Below, piece after piece: positions 41,271 to 47,726 of a stretch of 47,726 nt of DNA. A program made the position numbers and the translations under genes. The notes under the pieces were generated by a model. The model had not been told where the DNA came from, ran no database searches, and was given only the letters and a program-made list of their open reading frames with translations. The DNA lies in the NCBI GenBank assembly GCA_013360585.1, contig JABWBH010000033.1:1-47726 (forward strand), read 5' to 3'. Source of the DNA: Phycisphaerae bacterium. GTDB taxonomy: Bacteria; Planctomycetota; Phycisphaerae; UBA1845. Position 1 is the first letter of the stretch; each line of letters begins with the position of its first letter.

Positions 41271-42698
41271 ATGCATCGCGCTGAAGTCGCATCCACGGAA
41301 AGTCTCGAAGACGTCGCGTCGCCGCGCCGATCCGTGCTGATCGTCGCCTGCACGTTCCCGCCGACGGGCGGTTCGGGCGTGCAGCGTCCGGCGAAGTTTG
41401 CAAAATACCTGGCGAGGCTGGGGTGGGACGTGCGGGTCTGGTGCGGAAAGGAGCTGCCGGGCTTTCCGGTCGATGCGACGCTGCTGGACGACCTTCCGGC
41501 CGGGGTGCGCGTCGAGGGGCTGCCGGTGCGGGCGGATCGCGCGGCGCGGCGGAGGAGGTTCTCGTGCGGCTGGCCGGATGAGCGGCTGGAGTGGGCGGCG
41601 CGGAGTTATCCGCGGTTGATGACGGCGCTGAGGCGAGAGCCGGTGGACGCGATCTTCAGCACGTTCAGTCCGCCGTCGAATCATCTGCTCGGGTGGGCGC
41701 TGGCGGCGCGGTTTCGGGTTCCGTGGGTGGCGGATTTCAGGGATTTGTGGACGGACGACTGTGCGTACGCGGGCGGGTCGCTGCTGCGGCGGTTTCTGGA
41801 TCGCCGGCTGGAGCGGTTCTTCATCCGGCATGCGGACGCGGTGACGGCGGTGAGCGACGCGCAGGCGCGGCTTCTGGCGGAACGCGATCCGGGACGTCCG
41901 CAGAAGTTCGTCACGATCACCAACGGCGTGGACCTCGAGGACTTCGCGGAGACGACGGACGTCCTGACGGGCCGGTCGTCTCATGCGGCGGAGCGAGAGG
42001 ATCGCCCGGCGCAGTTCATCCTGGCGCACGTGGGGCGGCTGGAGCGGCAACGCTTCGGACCGGAACTGGTGGAAGGGTTCGCCCGTTTCGTGAGGCATGA
42101 CGCGGAGCGCGGACGGTCGCTGCGCCTGCGGATTGTCGGACCGGCGAACGCCGCGGTCGTCGAGTCCCTGCGTGCGGCGGGGATCGACGTGGAGCAGACC
42201 GGCCCGATCGATCACGGCGAGGCGATCCGGCAGATGCGAGACGCGGACGCTCTGCTGCTGCCGGCCGCGCGCGGAAGGAACGCGGAGTCGCTCATTCCCG
42301 GCAAGACGTTCGAGTATCTTGCGAGCGGTCGGATGATCTGGTTCGTCGGGTCAGTGTCGTGCGAGGCGTGGCGACGGATCGAAGCGATCGGCGGCGGCGA
42401 GCAAACCGATCCAGCGCCGGAGGCGATCGCCACGCAGCTTGCCTCGCTGGCGGCGAGATGGCGCGGCGGGTTGTTCCCAGCCGGGTGCAGGCGCGAAGCG
42501 CTCGCGGCGTACACGCGGGAGGCCTTGGCGCAGCGGCTTGGGGAAGTGCTGGAGCGCGTCATCGAGGCCCGTCGAGGCAGGAAAGTCGCGCGGTACGAGG
42601 AGCCGCGGCATGACCGCCGACACAGCACGGGGGAGGAAGGCTTCCTTACCCTGGACCTCGCGGCGCGACATCAAGGGCAGGCAGGCGCCGCTCGGTGA
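41271..42698 (+). CDS. GT4-like glycosyltransferase
   Basis: 475 residues, GT-B fold. It opens with VLIVACTFPPTGGSGVQRPAKFAKYLARLGWDV, the typical acceptor-side loop, then FSTFSPPSNHLLGWALAARF and VPWVADFRDLWTDD; later FVTITNGVDLEDF, FILAHVGRLERQRFGPELVEGF and AESLIPGKTFEYLASGRMI, which is the KTFEYLA donor loop. It is in line with the ABC exporter and a first glycosyltransferase, 51 bp downstream. The last ~50 residues are low complexity and may be non-essential. Sugar specificity cannot be read from sequence. The AGG site before the ATG is short. Confidence 0.87.
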   Translation: MHRAEVASTESLEDVASPRRSVLIVACTFPPTGGSGVQRPAKFAKYLARLGWDVRVWCGKELPGFPVDATLLDDLPAGVRVEGLPVRADRAARRRRFSCGWPDERLEWAARSYPRLMTALRREPVDAIFSTFSPPSNHLLGWALAARFRVPWVADFRDLWTDDCAYAGGSLLRRFLDRRLERFFIRHADAVTAVSDAQARLLAERDPGRPQKFVTITNGVDLEDFAETTDVLTGRSSHAAEREDRPAQFILAHVGRLERQRFGPELVEGFARFVRHDAERGRSLRLRIVGPANAAVVESLRAAGIDVEQTGPIDHGEAIRQMRDADALLLPAARGRNAESLIPGKTFEYLASGRMIWFVGSVSCEAWRRIEAIGGGEQTDPAPEAIATQLASLAARWRGGLFPAGCRREALAAYTREALAQRLGEVLERVIEARRGRKVARYEEPRHDRRHSTGEEGFLTLDLAARHQGQAGAAR

Positions 42699-42789
42699 AG
42701 AAAGCGGGCGCAGCCGGCGCGGCCCTGAATTGTCAGGAGCGTGCAGCGGAAGCGGCGCCGCGCTCGTTCGCGGATAATGTCGTGTCGGC

Positions 42790-45030
42790 ATGAGTGAAAC
42801 GCAGGACAATCAGACCGCGTCGGTCGGTAGCGGCAAAGCCGGAACGCCTGAGGCGCGGCAGCGGTGGACGTTCGGTCTGTCGCTGTGCGCGGGGTTGGCG
42901 CTGGCGGATGCGACGCTGAGTCTGCTGGCCGGGCGGCTCGGGCTTGCGTCAGGGCTGGCGTGGTCGGCGAGCGTGGCGGCGGCGGCGGTCGGACTTGCGG
43001 CGGTTTTCGTTGCCGCGTCGAGCTTCGCCGGCGTCGCGTGGTGTCGCGGTGACGCACGGCGGTGGGATGCGGTAATGCAGCGCCTCGCCGTGGGGCTGGC
43101 GCTGATTCCCGCGCTGGTCGCGCTGCGTCAGATCCTGCGCGGGATGGCGGTGACCGGGACGACCGCAACGGGGGCGCTGCTGCTGGCGGCGTGCCTGGCG
43201 CTGCCGATCGTCGTGGCGCAGACGTATGCGGCGTGGCGCGTCGCCCGGAATCCCTCCGGTCTCGCGCTTCATCTGATCCTCCGCTGCGCCATCGCTGCTG
43301 CGGCGGCGCAGGCGGCGATCAGCGTCGGCGGTCTGCACCCCGCGTGGGCCGTGGCGATCGCCGCGGCGGCGCAGGCGGCGGCGGGGTGGATCGTCATACG
43401 GACGCGCCGCGAAGGAAGCGATCGCGCCGCGGGCACGCTGGTTCTCCTCATCTATGTGTCGCTCGTCGTGCTCCCGGCGGCGTTCATGCTGCCCGCGCCG
43501 CGAACGCCGCGCGCCGCACAGGCTAACGGCGCAAGCGCGCGTGCGACGCCGGTCATCCTCCTGACGGTGGACACGCTGCGATGGGACGCCGTGGGCTTCG
43601 CCCGTGCCGCACCCTCGCAAACCGAGAACCCGGTGCGGCCCCTGACGGCGTCCGGATCCCTCACGCCGAATCTGGACGCCTTCGCGCGCGACGCGATCGT
43701 CTACGAGCAGGCGCGGGCGTCGGCGCCGTGGACGCTGCCGTCATTCGCGTCGATTCATACCGGCCTCGCGCCGGATGTCCACGGCGCAACCCGGGCGGAG
43801 TCGCGCGTACCGTCGAAAGTCGTGACGCTCGCCGAACGCATGCGCGAGTCAGGCCGCACCACCGTGGCGTTCGGCGCCAACGCCTTCCTTCGCCCGCAGT
43901 CGAACCTGGATCAGGGTTTCGACACGTATGAGTTCTACCCGCGCCCGCCGGTGTCGTTTCTCGGTGGCTGGATTCTCGATCGCGTCCTCCCGCGGGCGTT
44001 CCGCACGGACGTGACGACGGCAGACCTTGCGGACCTCGCGTGCGGCTACGTCGCGCGTCGCGCCGCTGACGGGGCGCCGTTTTTCCTCTGGCTGCACATC
44101 TTCGACCCGCACGCGCCGTATGACCCGCCGCCCGAGTTCGCACCCGCCCGTCCCGACGACGTCACGATCCATCCGGCCAGCGAGTACGCGGACGCCTTCC
44201 GTTCCGGGCGCTTCGTTCCGTCGCTGGCGGAGCGGCGGTATCTGCGAAAGCTCTACGAGGCCGAGGTGCGTTACGTGGATCGGGAGTTGGGGCGCTTCTT
44301 CGAAGCGCTGCGCCGGTCGGGGTTGTATGACCGGTGTCTGATCGTCTTCGCCAGCGACCACGGCGAGGAGTTCTTCGAGCACGACGGCTTCGAACACGGG
44401 CACTCGGTCTACGACGAGGTGATCCGCGTACCGCTGGCGATCAAACTTCCGAAGGCGCCGGGCGCGGCGGCAGGCGGACGGCGCGTCACGACGCCGGTCA
44501 GCCTCGAGCAACTCATGCCCACGATGCTGGCTTGGTGCGGCAAGATAGAAGAGGAAATCTCGCTCTCCGAATCCACGCGGGGCGCACGTTCCTCGGCAGC
44601 GCCGCAGGGCGCCCGCGCCGGGCTTGGTTACACGCCGACGTCACCGGACCCGGAACGCGCGGGGCGCACCGACGCCGAGGCTTCGTCGCATGTGTTGCCG
44701 CTTCAGGATGGCGACGCTGCGGCGCCGGCGTTCGCCTCGGGTCTGCTTTATTACGAAAACCGCGACGCCGTGGTGTTCGACGGCTTCAAGTACACGCGCA
44801 CGCGCGTCGGGCGCGGCGAGGCGCTCTTTGACCTGGCCGCCGATCCGGGCGAGCACGTCAACCTCGCCGCAAGCCGCCCCGACCTCCTGGACCGCGGGGG
44901 ATCGCTCCTGAACGCTCACCAGGCGGCATCGAAGCGCACTCGCGAGGCGCTGGGCCTGACCGCGGGCGAGACGATCACGCTCGACGCCGAAACGCGCCGA
45001 CGGCTCAAGGCGCTCGGGTACATCGAGTGA
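42790..45030 (+). CDS. Membrane-anchored sulfatase-like enzyme (alkaline phosphatase superfamily)
   Basis: 746 residues. About six or seven membrane spans come first (~26-235). The catalytic domain starts near 255: LLTVDTLRWDAVGF (metal Asp261), the SAPWTLPSFASIHTG segment (~311-325), FASDHGEEFFEHDGFEHGH (metal-binding His/Asp cluster near 520), then VYDEVIRVPLAI. A true sulfatase has C/S-x-P-x-R; here the motif is S-A-P-W-T, so the Arg is Thr and formylglycine cannot be made from Cys. It may be a phospho- or phosphonotransferase acting on surface glycans or lipids. It closes the second surface-glycan cluster. Confidence 0.82.
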   Translation: MSETQDNQTASVGSGKAGTPEARQRWTFGLSLCAGLALADATLSLLAGRLGLASGLAWSASVAAAAVGLAAVFVAASSFAGVAWCRGDARRWDAVMQRLAVGLALIPALVALRQILRGMAVTGTTATGALLLAACLALPIVVAQTYAAWRVARNPSGLALHLILRCAIAAAAAQAAISVGGLHPAWAVAIAAAAQAAAGWIVIRTRREGSDRAAGTLVLLIYVSLVVLPAAFMLPAPRTPRAAQANGASARATPVILLTVDTLRWDAVGFARAAPSQTENPVRPLTASGSLTPNLDAFARDAIVYEQARASAPWTLPSFASIHTGLAPDVHGATRAESRVPSKVVTLAERMRESGRTTVAFGANAFLRPQSNLDQGFDTYEFYPRPPVSFLGGWILDRVLPRAFRTDVTTADLADLACGYVARRAADGAPFFLWLHIFDPHAPYDPPPEFAPARPDDVTIHPASEYADAFRSGRFVPSLAERRYLRKLYEAEVRYVDRELGRFFEALRRSGLYDRCLIVFASDHGEEFFEHDGFEHGHSVYDEVIRVPLAIKLPKAPGAAAGGRRVTTPVSLEQLMPTMLAWCGKIEEEISLSESTRGARSSAAPQGARAGLGYTPTSPDPERAGRTDAEASSHVLPLQDGDAAAPAFASGLLYYENRDAVVFDGFKYTRTRVGRGEALFDLAADPGEHVNLAASRPDLLDRGGSLLNAHQAASKRTREALGLTAGETITLDAETRRRLKALGYIE

Positions 45031-45338
45031 GTTCACCCACGCCGCGCGAGCGCCCTTAAGTTGCAAGTTCGCGGCCTCGACACGGATCGCGGCTCTCCGG
45101 TCCGCACGCCTTCGGTATCATGAGCGAGCGGCTCCGCGTCCGCTGCGGTTCATGTTCCTTCCGGTGCGGACGCACCCGCTTCCTGACCCGTGCGGGTCGG
45201 TGGGATCGCCCTCTGACGGTCGCGGTTCGGTTGAGGGAACGCCTTCTCGTAGGCGCCGATCGACGAGCGCGGGGTGGGCGTCTAGACTGACGGCGGACGG
45301 ATGCGGGGGCTTGCCAAGCCGATCGGGGAGTCGTTTCG
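45031..45338. other. Intergenic region before the E1-beta gene
   Basis: 308 bp with no supported gene. A TAGACT-like sequence near 45282 could be a -10 box but no matching -35 was found. Confidence 0.35.
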
Positions 45339-46319
45339 ATGGCGATGATGAACCTGGTGGAGGCGCTGAACCTGGCGCTGGATGAGTGTCTGCGGGAGCG
45401 CCCCGAGGCGCTTATCATGGGCGAAGACGTCGGCGTGGACGGCGGCGTTTTCCGCGTCACCAAGGGATTGATCGAGAAGTACGGCGCGAAGCGCGTCGTG
45501 GACACCCCGCTGGCGGAAGCGGGAATCATCGGAACGGCGATCGGGATGGCGGCGGCGGGGCTTAGACCGGTCGCGGAGATTCAGTTCTCCGGCTTCACGT
45601 ATCAGGCGTTTCATCAGATTGAGCAGAACATGGCCCGCCTGCGGAACCGGACGCGGGGGAGGCTCTCGGTCCCGATGGTCATGCGGGCGCCCTACGGCGG
45701 AGGCATCCGGGCGGTGGAGCATCACAGCGAGTCGCGCGAGGCGTACTGGGTGCATACGCCGGGCCTGAAGGTCGTGATTCCGTCAAGCCCGCGCGCGGGA
45801 CGCGCCCTGCTCCGCACCGCGATCCTCGAGGATGACCCGGTCATCTTCTACGAACCGAAGGCGATCTACCGCGCGTTCAAGGAGGACGTTCCGGAAGCGC
45901 CGGAGACCTGGCCGGTGGGACGGGCGCGGACGCTGCGCGACGGGGACGCGATCACGATCGTCGCGTGGGGGGCGATGACCCGTCCGGCGCTCGACGCGGC
46001 GGGGGAGCTGGCGGATGTGCATGACGTTCACGCGGAGGTGCTTGACCTTCAGTGGTTGAAACCGATGGATACCGAGGCGCTGGTCGCGTCGGTCCGCCGG
46101 ACGGGCCGGGTCGTTATCGTGCATGAGGCGCCGAAGACGTGCGGCGTCGGAGCGGAGGTGGCGGCGCGGATCGTGGAGTACGCGCTGGATCATCTCGAGG
46201 CGCCGATCCGCCGGGTCGCGGGGCATGACATCGTTTTCCCGTTTTTCCAGGTCGAGCGGTTCTACCTGCCCGACGCCGCACGCATCACCCGCGCCGTCCT
46301 TGAGACCCTTCAGTATTAG
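45339..46319 (+). CDS. Pyruvate dehydrogenase-type E1 component beta subunit
   Basis: 326 residues. E1-beta of a 2-oxoacid dehydrogenase (pyruvate or branched-chain): MNLVEALNLALDECLRERP, IMGEDVGVDGGVFRVTKGL (the thiamine diphosphate-side glutamate region), DTPLAEAGIIGTAIGMAAAGLRP, EIQFSGFTYQAFHQI, MVMRAPYGGG, and WLKPMDTEAL in the C-terminal domain, then IVHEAPKTCGVGAEVAA. It binds thiamine diphosphate with an alpha subunit, which is not in the window, so the partner must be encoded elsewhere. GGGGAG lies ~8 bases from the ATG. The repeat copy C begins directly after the TAG stop. Pyruvate or branched-chain specificity is undecided. Confidence 0.92.
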   Translation: MAMMNLVEALNLALDECLRERPEALIMGEDVGVDGGVFRVTKGLIEKYGAKRVVDTPLAEAGIIGTAIGMAAAGLRPVAEIQFSGFTYQAFHQIEQNMARLRNRTRGRLSVPMVMRAPYGGGIRAVEHHSESREAYWVHTPGLKVVIPSSPRAGRALLRTAILEDDPVIFYEPKAIYRAFKEDVPEAPETWPVGRARTLRDGDAITIVAWGAMTRPALDAAGELADVHDVHAEVLDLQWLKPMDTEALVASVRRTGRVVIVHEAPKTCGVGAEVAARIVEYALDHLEAPIRRVAGHDIVFPFFQVERFYLPDAARITRAVLETLQY

Positions 46320-46420
46320 CAGCCCGTTGAAAAAAGGAGGCGCCTTCCTCCGGGAGGCGAATTTCATCGGGAAAAACCAGCATCACAAAGACCGATCCCG
46401 AGTTCTTCACCGGCTGGCAG
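46319..46420 (+). repeat. ~100-bp dispersed repeat, copy C
   Basis: Begins AGCCCGTTGAA next to the E1-beta stop codon; the hairpin CGCCTTCC-TCC-GGGAGGCG (46341-46359) keeps all pairs with one G-U; the 18-base core is at 46380-46397. The end is TTCACCGGCTGG, a weaker inverted match to the start. Confidence 0.82.
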
Positions 46421-46608
46421 CGCTCATCCCAGCGCCCGGTGGATCACGGGCTTCAGCCCGCGCCGACTTCGCGCAGAATAAAGTCGTCATGCCCGCCGAA
46501 GCCGCCCGCGCGTCGCGGTTTGCCGACGCCGGAAAGCGTTTCTATGATTCGCAGGATCAGCAGGGGAATCCACCGTCCGAACGACCCCGGGCGGCGAGCA
46601 TCCTTCCC

Positions 46609-46695
46609 GGAGGCGTGGCCGAGCGGCTGAAGGCGACGGTTTTGAAAACCGTTGTGCGGGAAACTGCACCGGGGGTTCGAATCCCTCCGCCTCCG
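46609..46695 (+). tRNA. tRNA-Ser(TGA)
   Basis: 87 nt, class II. Acceptor GGAGGCG pairs with CGCCTCC, discriminator G; anticodon loop TTTGAAA gives TGA, reading UCA/UCG family codons; long variable arm; T-arm GGGGGTTCGAATCCCTC. CCA is not encoded. Confidence 0.96.
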
Positions 46696-46931
46696 TGCTT
46701 TTCTCTTGATCGACGCCGATTCCGCGCTTTCGCCTGCGCGGTCGGTCGGGGTGTCGTTGAGCCGGAAGTACCGCCCGCGTCGGCGGGGGGCACAGCGGGT
46801 GCGCCAGGTGCGGCGAGGCGTTGTCTGAAGGCGCCACGGGTTGCGTGAAGGCGCGTGAAGGCGCGGGGCGGCGCGTGTTCGGCGCGAAGAAGCGGGAACG
46901 CCTGGTTTCGCCTGACAGGCCGACAAGCTCG

Positions 46932-47660
46932 TCAATCGTGGGACGACGCGGCCCGAACCCCTGATCTCGGCTCCGGCGCACACAGCAGGAACACCGCCGC
47001 CAGCGCCATCACGCCGCACCCCGCCGACATCGCCAGGTGATCCGCCCGTCCCACGTCCGTCTCGCGGATGCCCGCGCACCCGCAGGGCACGACGATGCCC
47101 TTCCAGTGCAGATACGCATGAAAACCGCAGAAACACCCGAACTGCACCACCGAAAGCCCCAGCCCCAGCACCTCCACCCGCGGCATCGCCAGCAGAAGCG
47201 CCGTCACCGCCTCCAGAACCGGAACCCCCCACGTCAGCACCGGCACCACGGACGGATCGAAGAACCCCATCGCCGAAAGCGCCGCCGCGAACCGGTCCAG
47301 CGACGCGAACTTCCACACCGACGTCACGATCAGGACCGTCACCAGTCCCCAGCGCAAACCGCCGCGCAGCGCCGTCATCGGGAGCCGCCGCACCGGGCTG
47401 CGCCGCCCGCTGGCTGAATCGACCCGGGCCGCGGCTTCAGATGTACACGGTTCATCCCCGCAGCCGGGTTCCGCCGTCGCCGCTGGTTCCGCACCGCTGC
47501 GGTGCGAAGTCGCTCCAACCGTCGGTTTCGCGCCGCCGCCCGACATATCCGCGGCGATCGACGGTTCCGCGCCGACGCCCAACTTATCCGCCGCGACCTT
47601 CGGTTCCGCGCCGCCGTCGTGCGAAGCCGCGGCGCCCGCCGCTCCCGTCATCGTGCTCAT
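46932..47660 (-). CDS. MauE/DoxX-like membrane protein with repeated N-terminal tail
   Basis: 242 residues from ATG 47660. Four membrane spans near 103-118, 137-157, 164-185 and 211-227, with the FGCFCGFHAY and PCGCAG (192-197) cysteine clusters of MauE-type proteins, which help redox or disulfide maturation of partner proteins. The first ~95 residues precede the membrane part and contain four 13-residue units (16-67), each starting with a [G/V/S]GA[E/K]P core, and are not part of the fold. The gene overlaps translationally with the upstream partial gene (TGA 47666-47668). Redox function is inferred from the family. Confidence 0.72.
   Translation of the reverse strand: MSTMTGAAGAAASHDGGAEPKVAADKLGVGAEPSIAADMSGGGAKPTVGATSHRSGAEPAATAEPGCGDEPCTSEAAARVDSASGRRSPVRRLPMTALRGGLRWGLVTVLIVTSVWKFASLDRFAAALSAMGFFDPSVVPVLTWGVPVLEAVTALLLAMPRVEVLGLGLSVVQFGCFCGFHAYLHWKGIVVPCGCAGIRETDVGRADHLAMSAGCGVMALAAVFLLCAPEPRSGVRAASSHD
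47460..47615 (-). repeat. Tandem repeat, four 39-bp units in the MauE-like gene
   Basis: Four in-frame 39-bp units with GGTTCCGCG-like cores on the forward strand (GGAEP, VGAEP, GGAKP, SGAEP on the protein). Divergent copies, so the array is not recent, but the unit length is kept. Confidence 0.65.
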
Positions 47661-47665
47661 GCTCC

Positions 47666-47725
47666 TCACCCCCGTCGCAGACGCCGGATGTACAGCCCCA
47701 TCGCCGTCAGAACCACGCCGACCCC
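47666..47725 (-). CDS. C-terminal end of a membrane-anchored protein (5' part beyond window)
   Basis: Nineteen codons then TGA on the reverse strand: a hydrophobic stretch (GVGVVLTAMGLY) followed by RRLRR. That is a C-terminal membrane span with a positive tail. The TGA lies 5 bases upstream of the MauE-like ATG, so the genes look coupled. It recalls an exosortase-type sorting tail but no PEP motif is in view. Confidence 0.4.
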   Translation of the reverse strand, partial: GVGVVLTAMGLYIRRLRRG

Positions 47726-47726
47726 C

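Overview
The window is about 48 kb of GC-rich bacterial chromosome that most resembles a planctomycete, perhaps of the Phycisphaerae. The signs are several membrane proteins with CPxCG zinc ribbons, an exosortase tied to polysaccharide export genes, a lipoprotein with Asn-alternating linker, unusual sigma-70 family factors, and many short divergent or convergent transcription units. The assignment rests on gene content only. No prophage, insertion-sequence transposase, CRISPR array or replication origin was seen.

Layout. 1-8.2 kb: a secreted HEAT-repeat protein (cut by the left edge), tRNA-Ser(GGA), metK, then an ECF sigma factor / anti-sigma-like / STN-domain operon, an LPLAT-type acyltransferase and a metallo-beta-lactamase-fold hydrolase. 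8.2-14.2 kb: a minus-strand surface-polysaccharide operon with a Wza-like lipoprotein, an exosortase, a Wzc-like co-polymerase/tyrosine kinase and a DegT-type sugar aminotransferase. 14.6-24.2 kb: a Gly/Asn-rich lipoprotein, a LipM-like octanoyl/lipoyl transferase, serine acetyltransferase, an FAD oxidoreductase, a secreted coiled-coil protein, a family 2 glycosyltransferase, a ThiF/MoeB-type adenylyltransferase, a zinc-ribbon membrane protein, and an HTH-TPR regulator followed by a 60-residue exported peptide. 24.5-31.4 kb: asnS, a PfkB kinase, a 2H phosphoesterase (ThpR type), a mannose-1-phosphate guanylyltransferase, a zinc-ribbon membrane protein and a second sigma factor that ends in a heptamer tandem repeat and a strong terminator. 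31.4-32.4 kb: a gene-free block carrying five strong hairpins. 32.4-37.7 kb: a DUF6265-like exported protein, tRNA-Arg(TCT), a secreted zincin protease lying between two inverted copies of a ~100-bp repeat, and tRNA-Lys(CTT). 37.9-45.0 kb: a second surface-glycan cluster (Wzm/Wzt ABC exporter, two GT4-like glycosyltransferases, a membrane sulfatase-like enzyme). 45.3-47.7 kb: an E1-beta subunit gene, a third repeat copy, tRNA-Ser(TGA), and a MauE/DoxX-like membrane protein.

How the genes fit together. Two loci build and export cell-surface glycan: one Wza/Wzc with exosortase, one ABC-dependent. The GDP-mannose and aminosugar enzymes could feed them. The most interesting less-explained items are the HTH-TPR regulator plus exported micro-protein pair (an RRNPP-like layout), the hairpin array at 31.5-31.9 kb, and the three-copy ~100-bp structured repeat.
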